From Gossypium raimondii (taxonomy: Eukaryota > Streptophyta > Magnoliopsida > Malvales > Malvaceae), in assembly GCF_025698545.1 (NCBI RefSeq), contig NC_068575.1:61885980-61949979 (forward strand): a stretch of DNA of 64,000 nucleotides, given 5' to 3'. Shown here in pieces: positions 23,328-34,642 of this stretch (position 1 is its first letter; every line of letters begins with the position of its first letter). Both the position numbers and the translations under genes were made by a program. A model generated the notes under the pieces. That model was not told where the DNA came from, made no database searches, and worked only from the letters and a program-made list of their open reading frames with translations.

Positions 23328-25935
23328 TCAATGGCTAACTGATCCAGCCTGAAAATATAATCAGTCATATGTATAAGATTCACAAGAGTGAAGTTCAGAC
23401 TTGCCATTTGAAAAAAAAGGTCTGGTTTCAATTTCATGTTTCGTATGAATGGGACAGCTATTAGAATATACGTGACGGTAAAACCACATTAATGCATAAC
23501 ATATCATGTCCTGTTATACATGTATACTGGATTAATAGGAAGTTTACCCCCAACATTACTCGCAAGTTTGACACATAACCTACTGAGCCTAACAAAAGCA
23601 GCCACGAACGAGGGGCTACTATTTGCATTGAATATCAGAAATCAGAATTTACCTACCTTGTCAGGTGATCCTGACCTTGACCTTGACCTCGATCTTGCTC
23701 TGAATCAATGAATAGAAGGAAAAGAAAGTTTTCATAAATTGTACGATAACAACTAGACCGAATAACAAAGCAAAGAAGCTGAGAGGAAGATGAGACCCAA
23801 TTACCTATATGACTTAACAGGAGAGACAGATCTTGCTTTAACTGGTGAGTTGGATGCAGGTCTTTCCCGTGATTTACTGCGTGCATGGAAGAAAATAGCT
23901 GGAGTTTTGGCGCACGTTTGAACTAAAAAGGTTAAAAATGACTGAAAGAGAAGGGGAAAGGGTCTATACCTCCGGTCTCTTTTAACGCTGAGGCTTCTGC
24001 TACGGTTTCTGCTTCTGCTTCTACTTCTACTCCTGGAGGGGCTGCTCTCGTATCTCCTCACCTATCCATATTGAAGAACAAATAAACACCAAGGACTTAA
24101 AAGAAACTGAAAGTTGATTTTGAAAATTCTATATGGCCTAACATAACAAAGGAAAAATATATATACATTTGCCATGAAAGATGTTGCTGGATCCACATAA
24201 GGCCACAATGCCAGAAATCTTTTGCAATTATAACCAGTGAGAGGTTCCGGGGAGAAATGAAGGGTATGGAATAATTAGGGAAAAGCGAAGGATGGAGGGA
24301 TGGTCAGACCATATCGATTCACGTGTTTACTTGGTCAAAAGTACAAGCACTAGTCTCAGATTGTGTGAACTCATGGATAGTAATAAATAATAATTTTGCA
24401 CATTAAAACAACTCAATGGACTAATGCATAGCAAGGTTACCTGAATATAAGCTCTTGCCCAAGGATTTCTAAACTCAGTATCATCAAGTTTACTGATCTG
24501 CAAGGTGTTAAAACATGTCAGCTGAATTACAAGCACTGAAGAAGCACAACTTCAGGGCAAGGAGGTATAAAATTCTATCTAAACAACTTACAGCATATTT
24601 CATGTCATCATAATTGGTAAAATCAACTATACCAAAGGTCCCTGAACGAACAGAGAGATAGTAAATAAAAACTCATTTGAAAACATTAAGGCATAAAAAC
24701 TAAGCTGATCTAGTTGAAAAATCAAGAAGAGATGATAAGTATTAGAATTTCAACCCATTGCAACATAATGGGAACAACTCATAAAACAATCAGAATTTGA
24801 AGATAAAGTACAAGCATATTAAAGAGAAGTAGCAGAAACAACAGATCTTAAATTATAAACATCACCAAGTTGGAGCATCCAAAAAATCCATTTAAGTATG
24901 CCCCACATAAGATGGTAAGAATAACAAACTGCATCATTTTAGATCTAATAGAGTTTGAACAAATAAAGATAGATCTGTATATAAAATGAAAAGAGAAAAG
25001 AATAAGCAGAGAGCATCAAAGGGATAAGGTAAACAATGAACTGTAAATGCTTATCAACACATCCCATCTGGTCATACCATCACTGTCACGTGAAATTTCC
25101 GCAAAACACACATCACCAGCTTTTCGCATGTGATCCTGAATAATTTACGAATAGGTAAGTGATACAGCTGAAATAACAAATCCCAAATTTCTTTTGAGTT
25201 CACTAAACCTTCAAATCTTGCCAGGAAGCAGAAGAAGGGAGCCCACGAACGATAACTGCAGGGAAACAGATATGTATATTAGAACCATTTGTTAGTGCAG
25301 ATAAACGCTAAATAGACAACAACAGGAATTGCACAGTTGAACTACTAGGCAGACCTCGATAATCAGAATGACGTGATACACCAAACTTAGCCGCAGCGCC
25401 ACCATACCCGCCTCGACGATCACTTGAGGATTGTCCTCTACCACCATGTGCAAGCTCAACCTAAATCAATTACAATGAAAAGCCAGTTATGTGGGGAAAA
25501 AAAAAATGAAAACAACAAGAGCCTCTTATTACCCTCAAACGACAACCATCAAAGTTATAACCATCTCGACCTCTGATTGCATCTTCAGCATCCCGGGGAT
25601 CCTCAAACTACAAGACAAACACAACTTATTTAGAAATCGTTACCATTGATTTATGCATTCTAGATAAAACATCAGATGAGAAATGTACCTCAACAAAACA
25701 AAAACATGGAGGGCGGAGCGGAATCTTCAATTCAATATCCAAAATACGACCATACTACATAAGAAAACAAACAGTTATCAACCAAAGGGAAAGACATTCT
25801 TTGATAGAAGAAAAAAGGCATTGGCAGAATATTAAATTCAACACATACCTTGTAGAATAGATCTTCAACCTCCCATTCTCTAATATCAGAGGGTAGGTTG
25901 CCGACATAGATAGTGCGAGAGAAGCGACCACTCAT
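23328..25935 (-). CDS. SR splicing factor of SF2/ASF type (SR30/SR34 group)
   Basis: Twelve coding exons (25935-25849, 25754-25689, 25607-25533, 25460-25355, 25255-25209, 25135-25078, 24641-24592, 24497-24441, 24061-23970, 23876-23805, 23699-23657, 23348-23328) join in phase to 257 residues. RRM1 starts [21 protein letters not shown] Gly-rich hinge ([16 protein letters not shown]) leads to a pseudo-RRM2 carrying SWQDLKDHMR, the diagnostic heptapeptide of the SF2/ASF subfamily. The RS tail is [15 protein letters not shown] and SPVK repeats. The protein binds exonic enhancers and selects splice sites in the nucleus. If exon 11 is read through its donor the tail is VGKF instead of AGSVSH, an alternative C-terminus. 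The leader has a roughly 0.9-kb 5' UTR intron (about 25942-26800). Genes of this group splice their own mRNAs alternatively. Confidence 0.93.
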
Positions 25936-26116
25936 TCCACTACCAGCAAACAAATAATAGAAATATTTCACTGCAAGCACCAAAAAACAAAGCCAAGTTA
26001 ACAAAGAAACAATTTTCCATTCCATATTTATAAAAAACAACGTAACAATAACCACACACATATATCCCATTATCATCAGCATCAACTCTGACGACAATGG
26101 AAAAAGATTATTTCAT

Positions 26117-26395
26117 AACCAAAACAATGAAGCAAACCAAGTCAGCAACTCCTCCAAACTGTGAGCGGTGCTCCACAAGCTCCATTGCTCATTTGCTCCA
26201 ACATTTTAAACTTAACATGGTCTCATCATCCTCAATAATAAATATATATATATGAATATGTATATGTATATGCATGCAAAACCAAAAAACAGGCAGCAAA
26301 CCAAATTAACAAATCCTACAAATAGTCATACAGAATCTCCATTGCTCTCCAAAATTACAACCATTAACATGGTCTCCTCATCCTCTCAATAACGT
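26117..26395. repeat. Degenerate tandem duplication in the SR-gene 5' UTR intron
   Basis: Copy 1 (26117-26245) and copy 2 (26280-26395) share accaaa-aca..gcaaacca, ctccattgctc, ttaacatggtctc and catcctc in the same order. They are separated by an (AT)-rich linker. The period is about 160 bp. Confidence 0.6.
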
Positions 26396-27639
26396 TTTTT
26401 TTTTCCAGAGCTTCAGAAGGTAGCAACAAGCTCCAATTATTAAAACCAATAACAACCAACTCTCCCACTCCATTTCTATACCCCCTATGTATCATTGCGA
26501 AAGCTCTTATTTGTCCAAGCGCTTGTCATCTATCATAAACAAGGCATGCTTGTCACCAGATGAGATGAGATTTTCACACACATAGTTAATTTATTCCATT
26601 TTACCTCACTCGTCTCATTTTTAACTACATTGAAGAAAAATAAACCCTAACAAATACATTTTTAAAAAAATCCCAGATTTCTTCCCCTTTTAAACACAAT
26701 CTCGAATTACCGGCGATTACTTTCAAGAGACAGACAATAAAGCAAAAGGAATCGACAATTTAAAAAGAAAAAAAAAATCAAGTACGAATGTGAGCATGGA
26801 AACGTTATGTCATTGTACCGGCGACTGTTGAGTGGAGTGGAGACGATGAGAATCAATTGGCGAACTGTTGGCCCTAGGCAGAGTAAAACCTGAGCTTGAC
26901 GGGGCCTCGTGGTGGAGCCTGTCCTGCCTGGTCAAATCTGACTTAGCTTAACTAGCTAGTGGCTAGGGTTCGCTTCTCTTCGTCTTTGCCAAGCTTCTCA
27001 TGGGTTTACCCAAAGCCCATTCGAATTGATTATATGTTGAAGAGCCTTGAACCGGACCCGGCCCTAACCTCGCCTAATCACGTTATCTTTTATAGGCTTT
27101 AGCTATAGTCCAAATAACTTGTAGTTACACAATTAATAAATATTAGATTATATCAAACGCGAATATATACGAAGATCATAAATTTAGAATAAAAATATGT
27201 ATTTAGAAATAACATATGATATTAAAATAAAAAATTTAGATTTAATTATTTATCAATCTTGAGTCAATGTCGAATTATCTTGTGACATCAATTCAATCAA
27301 GTTAAAATATACAATTGATGAAATTAATAAAGCATGCATAACGTTTTAAAATAAAGTTTTAGTTAAGTGATAAATTAATTATTTTACTAATACAATTGGT
27401 TCAGATTCAAATCTCACCATGTGTATATTTTATTAAAAATATTAAAGTACCCTTAATAATATAACTTATTTTAATTATGAAAACGACTTCGTAATTTAAC
27501 AACCGAGTTGGTGACCGGTTGAGGTAACATCTACTTAATAAAACACTTAAATAGAATTATTATAATGTGATAAATTGATAATGTTAAGTGACTATATAAC
27601 AATTTGGTTAAAATAAGTCATAACTATCTGTATTCTTTG

Positions 27640-27965
27640 TAAATTTAGAATTTAGTCACTGTACTTTTATTTCTAAAAGTTAGCTCCTCTAATTTTTAAA
27701 TCTCAAAATTCAGGTCCAACTGTTAACATTGTTAAAATTATCATGTTAAATTCAAGTTCATCACAACTCCATTATTTTTAGTTACATAGCTATTAATTGA
27801 GTATTTTGTTTATTTCAAAATGTCATATTGAGAAATTTAACAAAATACAATTAACACTGTTAATAATTGGACTTGTATTTTAAAATATAAAAAGTAAAAG
27901 ACTAAATTTCTAAAAATTAAACTTCAAATTTACAAATAATACAAGAACTTATGACATAATTTAAC
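27640..27965 (+). mobile_element. MITE-like element, family B
   Basis: It begins AATTTAGAATTTAGTCACTG and ends with actaaatttctaaaaattaaa..acaagaacttatgacata. It follows the same phrase order as 13782-14095, including aggtccaactgttaac and the right-end acttatgacata. Confidence 0.6.
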
Positions 27966-28576
27966 TTAATATTTTTTAGAATTAAGTAATAAACTTATGC
28001 GAACTTCACATATATATTAAAATAAATAGTAAAAAATCCAAACAGCAAAGCATAGACCTTTTATTTTTATTTAGTAGTAATTTTATTATAAATTCTTATT
28101 ATATCTGTTTTTGATATACAATATTTAAAATTATTCATAACATTTTATCAACTTTAAAATAAAAAGATAATATATTTTAATATACTTAAATACACGTCTT
28201 TTTATACTGATAATAGTACTGATACTAATAAAATTAAGACTCAGTAGGCACAAATATCTTTCTTTTAAGTTGTAGTATATTTTTGTTTTATTTTGTTATT
28301 AGCTTCATATGACTTTAATTTCTAGAGGAGAAGATTGATTGATCGAACAATCTAGAAGTTCAGGACGACATCGTTTAACAAATCAGTCTCAAACCGAAAA
28401 CACACGTGGGACATCCATTTAAATGACTTTTTTTTTGTCTTTTTTGGAATATTAGCTCGAGTGGGCCTTAGCTATATGATTGGTGGCTTTTTTTTTTGTT
28501 AATTTTTATAATATAAATAAAATAATATATATGATACGAGAAAATTAAAAATAGTAGTTGTTTTATTAAAAAAAAT

Positions 28577-28728
28577 ACTTAGGGTAAGTTTGGAAGGGCA
28601 ATATAGTGCATTTAGTTTACTTTTTGTGTCAGGTTACAGTATTGTAACAATATCTAATTTCATTGCCACGGCTATTTTTACATTAACCGTGGGTAAACGC
28701 ACCACCCATCCAAACTCACTCAATAAAT
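28577..28728. mobile_element. Short hAT-like MITE
   Basis: The left end is GGGTAAGTTTGGAAGGGCAA. The reverse complement of the right end is GAGTGAGTTTGGATGGGTGG, so it has good terminal inverted repeats. The interior includes aacagcggt-like and tacagtattgtaac pieces, a layout I recall from abundant cotton MITEs. A clean target duplication was not found. Confidence 0.55.
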
Positions 28729-28799
28729 TTAAGCAAATAATTTAATCACTTTTTTTTTTCAAAAAGTAAGTTATTTAATTTATTGTAACAAAAATATTG

Positions 28800-29119
28800 G
28801 TAAACTACACTTAGTATCACTAAACTATTAGTAAGTTTATGTGTTGGTGACTCAACTTCAAAATGTTACAAATTGATCATCAAATCAAATTGGATATAAT
28901 ATATGTTTTTTTATTCATTGATGGGTATTGATTCATCATATGAATCGACGAATTGTCGCTTGGAGGTCACTAGCCAAACTTTTTAAAGAAAAAATTAACA
29001 GATTGGTAACTTAAATAAAAACTTCCGAATAGTTCAGTGACCATTTTGTAACTTTTTGAAGTCAAGTGACTAAATAATAAATTTACTAATAGTTTAATGA
29101 CCTTGAATGTAGTTTACCC
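28800..29119 (+). mobile_element. MITE-like element with long TIRs, family E
   Basis: The left end (TAAACTACACTTAGTATCAC..ctaaactattagtaag) and the reverse complement of the right end (GGTAAACTACATTCAAGGTC..attaaactattagtaaa) match for about 70 bp. Its right half matches 58135-58330 (cgaattgtcgct, gtgactaaa.aa.aaatttactaata). Confidence 0.65.
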
Positions 29120-30789
29120 TAAAATTTTAGTACAAGGAAATGGAAGAAAAACTGATGTCTGTCACGGAAGTCGATAAAGACGACTACGGGCGCTGGAACT
29201 CTATCCAGATACTTCATACACGTGTCAGTACTAAAGTGGTATTTATCACAGAGAAAAGAATAAATGTGTCCGCGTTTCAACGCATCCTACTCAGCATTAT
29301 TTTATGCCTTTGATTTCCCTTTTCCTTCCTTATTTACCATGAGTTTTGAAATGGCTAGTTTAATTCCAAATATCGTTCAAAAAAGAGTTTAATTTCAAAT
29401 TTTTAGAGCATAATATTAATAAATACAACGTCAAATTAGTTTACCTAAAATTTCCTAAAATTGATAAATAAATAAAAAAAAAAGTCTTCTTTCTCTTCTT
29501 TTTCCTAGCTTCACAGAAAAACTTTTTATTTATTTATTTATTTACGTTACGTACCATAGAGTGTCATAAACCATCGGATAATGGTACATGCATGCATGAA
29601 TTTGTATTTTAGAACTTTTGGAAGATAAAATACTAACAAGATAATAGGGCAGTGGAAGGAAAATTACAAGCTACTTAGAATTAGCTTTTCATATATGATA
29701 GTTTAATTTGTGTATTACGAGTTTTGTAATAATTTATATGTTTTAGCATATAATTAACAAATTTGTACAATTGGGTAAAAGAAATTGTAACAATTCGTGT
29801 AATTAGATATTATTTTTGCAAAACTGGATAATGTTTACGAGATTTGTAATAACATGTGTTGTTTACAATAAAATAAAATAAAATCACCAATATTGTAATA
29901 AATTGTGTAATTAAATAATGTTTGTTGTATAATTACAAAAGTAAATAATCTTTTATGTAATCACACGAGATTTATTACCATTCGTGTACGTACCCTTCAT
30001 CACCATTTTTTTTATATTTTGTTTGTTAGGTTAGGAAAACAATATGTAAGGATGAAAAAAAGAGAAAAAATTACTTTTATTGTTGTGTATTTGGTCAAGA
30101 AAGTAAAGAAGTAGAAAATTCCTGTAATTGATAAATTAAAATAAAAAATAATTTTAATTATGTTCTTATAGATACTCTTACACGATTTACAATTAAGTAT
30201 AAGATTTAAAAGACAGAAGATGGTATACCATTTTTCCTTCTTTTTTTTTAATTTCCTCCATGCGTAATTAATTATTATTAAGGGGTTGGCTCTTTTTTCG
30301 AGATAAGTTTTCGAAGCATTATTTGTTAAATAGTCTATTGAACCGTTAAACAATGGAGATATTATGCTTGTAGAGTTTATGCTCGGTTTTAACCTAATGT
30401 TGAACTCTTCTCATAGTGAAGAGATAAAACCCGAAGCTAAAATCGAGTATAGACACATCAAATATAATACTTCTATTCAATAGTTCAATCAGTTACTCAG
30501 CAAACAACTCCTCAAACACTTCTCTTGAAAAAGAGCCAACCCCTCGACAATTATTACAATTAAAATTACAAGGTTGAAACTCGGATTAGATTTCTTTATA
30601 GGAGTGAAGGAAAAGGTTGTAATAGTAGGGGTAAGGGTTTTCCATAGATCCAACCCCGTATTGATTTAAATTGAAAATTTAAGCAAAATTTTATCATTTT
30701 ATTTGTGATTCAATCAATTTAAAATAAATATATTAGTAAAATTTTTTTTCATAATTTTGTTAAAATTAACCAACTAAAAAATTGCACTA

Positions 30790-31850
30790 AAAATTATTTA
30801 GGTTTAAGGGTGTAAAAAGTCTTCAAACTTAAAAAAAGAAATAAAGCAATTAAGCCCCTTTTTTTTTGCACTCAATTGAGCACTTGAACTTTTAAAATAC
30901 ATCAAAAAGGCCCTCAAACTTAAAAAAAGAAGAAGCAATTAAGCCCCTCATTTTTTTTATACTCAATTAAGCACTTAAACTTTCAAAATCCATCAAAAAG
31001 GCCCTCAAACTTCTTAAAAAAATAAATTAAGCCTCTTCTTTATTTTTCCACCCAATTGGGTACTTGAACTTTCAAAATGCATCAAAAAAATCCTCAAAAA
31101 TTTTCAAAAAAACAATTAAGCCCATGCTCTTATTAAAAAATAGAAAAAATTATAAAATAATAAATAATAAAATTTAGAATAATTATTAAATTTTAATAAA
31201 ATTTAAAATTTATTAAAAATAGATTTTTTATAAAAATCGTAAAAATAAAAATTGTAAATTTTATAAAAATCATAAAAAATTAATGACTCAGTATTTTTTC
31301 AATTAGAGTATCACGTGTCGCAACATAACGTGACATGTGATAAAAAAGATAAAAATAAAATTCAATAAAAGTTATAGAAAAATTATAAAATATTTCTTTT
31401 GGTACAATGATTTTATTATTTTTTACAAAATTTATATTTCTTTACATTTTATATAATTTTCTTACGACTTTATAAAATTTTATACTTTTTATATTTCTAT
31501 ATATTTAATATTTTTACGATTTTTATAAAATTTTACAAAATTTTATATTTTTATGATTTTTATATTTTTCTAATTTTTAATAAATTTTAATATTTGAAAT
31601 TTTATTAAAATTTAATAATATTTATAAATTTTATTGATTTAAATTTTTGTAATTTTAATAAAAGCAGGGTTTTAATTATTTTTTGAAAAATTTAAAATTC
31701 TTTTTGATGCATTTTAAAATTTATGTACTCAATTGAGTACAGAAAAAACTTAATTACTTTTTAAGAAAAGTTTAAGAGTTTTTTATACATTTTAAATTTT
31801 TAAAAAAAAGTTGATAACTTTTTACACTCTTAAGGTAATTATTAAATTTT
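30790..31850. mobile_element. Fold-back element of about 1.06 kb with subterminal tandem repeats
   Basis: The left end (AGGTTTAAGGGTGTAAAAAG at 30810-30829) and right end (ACTTTTTACACTCTTAAGGT, reversed) are inverted repeats. Inside the left arm is a tandem array of about 91-bp units at 30823-31130, each with tcaaactt, caattaagccc and a ctcaattgag-like palindrome. The right arm has diverged inverted copies (gatgcattttaaaa, actcaattgagta). The centre is AT-rich and has CACGTGTCGC..ACGTGACATGTGA. No transposase is encoded. Confidence 0.65.
30823..31130 (+). repeat. Tandem array, 3 full units plus a part, period 89-91 bp
   Basis: The tcaaac-phrase starts at about 30823, 30914, 31005 and 31094. 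Every unit contains caattaagccc or a close variant and a (c/a)actcaatt(g/a)ag piece followed by cacttgaactttcaaaat. Confidence 0.75.
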
Positions 31851-32169
31851 ACACTTTTAGATATCCACGTAAGCATCTCCTCATTTTTCACTCCATTTAA
31901 AACGCACACCCAAACCCCTCATTGTCAATTTACAGGATCATAGCTTTAACCAATGAATAAGAAAATATTTTCTTTCAAAAAACAAAAAAAACATATTATA
32001 AGAAAACACACACAAAGAGAAACCAAGCAAAAAGGTTGTCCTCTTTGTTAGCCGTTTTCTCTATCGATTTGCGGAGTCTCTCTCTTTTTCTTTTTTTTCC
32101 TTTTTCTTTCTTGTATTTCTCAGTGTATGAAGTGACGATCTTTGAGGTTTTCTTTTGGATTTTACATCA

Positions 32170-32184
32170 ATGGAAGCCATTTAG
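32170..32184 (+). promoter_or_regulatory. Short upstream ORF (MEAI) in the CID-gene leader
   Basis: ATGGAAGCCATTTAG lies in the probable 5' UTR, just before a likely 5' UTR intron whose acceptor is ttgtttacag at about 32330. It may lower translation of the main frame if included in the mRNA. Confidence 0.4.
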
Positions 32185-32386
32185 ATAAGGCGGGTACGTT
32201 GTTCTTCTAACAACTTCAACTACAAAAACAACTTTAATCTTCGGTTTTTTTTTTCTCTCCAGGGTTTTTTTTTTTTAATCATTGAATGAAGCAGAAATAA
32301 TAAAGATGGGATTTTTTTCTTGTTTACAGGAAAATCTGAACCAGACCATTCTTTCATAAAAGGGGAATTTCTTTTCCCATTCGATC

Positions 32387-34642
32387 ATGGCGGTTGCTGA
32401 GAATGACGGGTCGAAAATCGGGTCATCGGGTCAAAATTTGGTGCCGGTTGACACCGATACGGTGAACGATTCCGGTAAACCGAAAACCAAATCCGATTCC
32501 GTGACTGTTACTAAGACTACCGAGGAACCACCACCAGCAGCAGGAGAAGCCATCAACGGCGATGGGTTCAACGAAAACAACCACCACCACCACCAGCAGA
32601 TGGCTACAATGACCGATAAGCTTAATGGGTTTACCAGTGTTCAAAATGGGGGTAATAATGGTGAAATTCTCAAGAAAAACATCACTGATTTGGTTGAAAT
32701 TTTGTCTAAGCTTAACCCCATGGCTGAAGAATTTATACCCCCTTCCCTTATCAATCATCATCAGCAACAACATAATCTTAATGATAACCAGTTTCTGGAA
32801 AATGGGTTTGGATTTAGGGCTGAAAATACTAATAGAAGGGTATGCTTTTTTCGCTTTGGCATTTTTGGTTTTTGATTTTTATATTGGTACCTATTTTGTC
32901 TGATAATTTGTTCTTTTTTCTTTTAACACAGAAAAGGACTTACTTTAGCCAAGGGAAGAGAAGGTTGAATAATCGAACCAGCATTGCGCAGCGAGAGGAT
33001 GCGATTCGAAAAACTGTATACGTATCCGATATCGATCTACAGGTAACATATTTTCAGTTTTTTACTTTGTTTATGTACTGATATATAGTGATGTATTGAT
33101 GTATTGATTATGTTTTATATGGTATATAGGTTACTGAGGAGCTTCTTGCTGGTCTTTTTCTAAGTTGCGGACCGGTATTTACGTTTTGTTTCTTTCTGTA
33201 TTTAGTACCGAATTTATTCGGTTATTTCCGTTAAAAGAACTTTCTGTTATAGGTTGTTGATTGTCGTATATGCGGTGATCCTAATTCTGTTCTCCGCTTT
33301 GCGTTTGTCGAGTTCTATAAAGAAGGTAGTAATAATAATATGAATGTTTTATGCATTTGGTAAGCATTGGTGTCCGCTTTCGTTTTTACAATATTGGTGA
33401 TTCGGTGTTGTTGTAGAGGATGCAAAGGCTGCTTTGAATTTGTCCGGCACCATCCTTGGTTATTACCCTCTAAAAGTGATGCCTTCCAAGACTGCCATTG
33501 CGCCTGTTAACCCAACTTTTTTACCTAGGGTAAAGCATATATACTATAATAGTTTGTGTCATGTTGATATGCATTTTCGTTTTTAATGCCTCTGAATAAT
33601 TTACGTTCTTCAGTCTGAGGACGAGCGGGAAATGTGCACGAGGACCATTTACTGTACAAACATCGACAAGAAGGTAGCTTCTCATATCCCATTATTTTCC
33701 TCGAATGCTAGTGTGATCGATAACCTGAGTGGTATTACTTGTTCTGACTGATACAGATTACTCAAGCTGATGTCAAGCTCTTCTTCGAATCAGTTTGCGG
33801 GGAGGTGTGTAGTTTCTCTCATGCAACGTGCCATATAAATGCTGCATGTCTCGTAATTATTGGATTTTATGATTTGTTACTGAACACTTTTCTTTTCTTG
33901 TAGGTTCAACGATTGAGGCTATTGGGAGACTATCATCATTCAACTCGAATTGCTTTTGTTGAGTTCACATTGGTAGTTACTCTCTTGCAATCTTTATTTA
34001 CCGAAAGTTGGCATGACGTTGAATTTTTAGGCATTGTACTTTCTTGAGGAGAGAATAATCTATCTTTACCGGTTTTTAAATCTTTTAGTTCACATAGTTT
34101 AATGATGCTTTTGGCATCATTTGCCCTTTTAGCCAGAATCATTTTGTCCCAGAATGGAACCGCCAAAATGTATATTTTGCTGCAGAAATATGGTCATAAT
34201 CAGGGATGAAGCCAAACAATTGCTTTAGGAGGGACCAGAGATGAATCATAAATTACTGAGGACCAAAGTGCAAATTTACTATTATACTAACATGCAAATT
34301 CATAAAAAATTATGGAGTTAAATGGCAAATCTACCATTTCTGGGTGGCCAAGGCCACTGCCTGCACTCTTTTGTCTTTGCCATTTAACTAGTAAATTTAC
34401 TTGAATGCCATTCATGCAGGCTGATAGTGCGATCGCAGCCCTCAACTGCAGTGGTGCAGTTTTGGGATCACTGCCCATAAGGTCGGTTTTAGTTCATATC
34501 TCAAGTCTTTTTTGGTTGTAAAATTCATCCCTTTTTTATTTTTCACCCAAAATTTATCGGATTATTTGCCTTTTGCATATGCAGGGTGAGTCCATCAAAG
34601 ACACCTGTTCGTCCCCGTGCTCCTCGTTCCGCCCTGGGCTGA
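32387..34642 (+). CDS. PABP-interacting RNA-binding protein, CID8-13 class
   Basis: Ten coding exons (32387-32839, 32932-33042, 33130-33174, 33253-33325, 33417-33529, 33614-33673, 33757-33804, 33904-33972, 34420-34481, 34585-34642) join in phase to 363 residues. A PAM2 motif, LSKLNPMAEEFIPPSL (about 106-121), would bind the MLLE domain of poly(A)-binding protein. A basic segment (KRTYFSQGKRRLNNR) is a probable nuclear signal. Two RRMs follow (about 177-253 and 272-345): RNP-like RKTVYVSDID..LRFAFVEF and RTIYCTNID..TRIAFVEF. The end is VRPRAPRSALG. PAM2 plus two RRMs is the CID8-CID13 layout. The exact paralogue is not assigned. Intron 8 (33973-34419) holds a dispersed repeat. Confidence 0.92.
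34205..34370 (+). repeat. Family F repeat inside CID-gene intron 8
   Basis: The stretch has ggaccaaagtgcaaatttac, tggcaaatctaccat and gtggccaaggccactgcc. The phrase gtgcaaatttac(c/t)att also occurs at 41337-41352. It is intronic and splicing around it appears intact. Confidence 0.45.

Larger units (their letters stand above)
26871..32386. other. 5.5-kb AT-rich gap rich in small elements
   Basis: The gap contains elements at 27640-27965 (B), 28577-28728 (hAT-like MITE), 28800-29119 (E) and 30790-31850 (fold-back). A 113-residue minus frame at 30012-30353 is low-complexity. The 5' leader of the CID gene begins around 32030, with a CT-rich stretch and a 5' UTR intron at about 32192-32330. Confidence 0.55.

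Noticed and set aside
30012-30353. 113-residue minus-strand frame
   Set aside because: Very AT-rich, dominated by I, K, N and F, with no start context or splice support; expected by chance in such DNA.
30823-31130. CRISPR-like array
   Set aside because: The units are contiguous diverged tandem repeats without unique spacers, in plant DNA.
32423-32773. 116-residue minus-strand frame
   Set aside because: It is the antisense shadow of CID-gene exon 1; its poly-Val run mirrors the His/Asn codons of the real gene.
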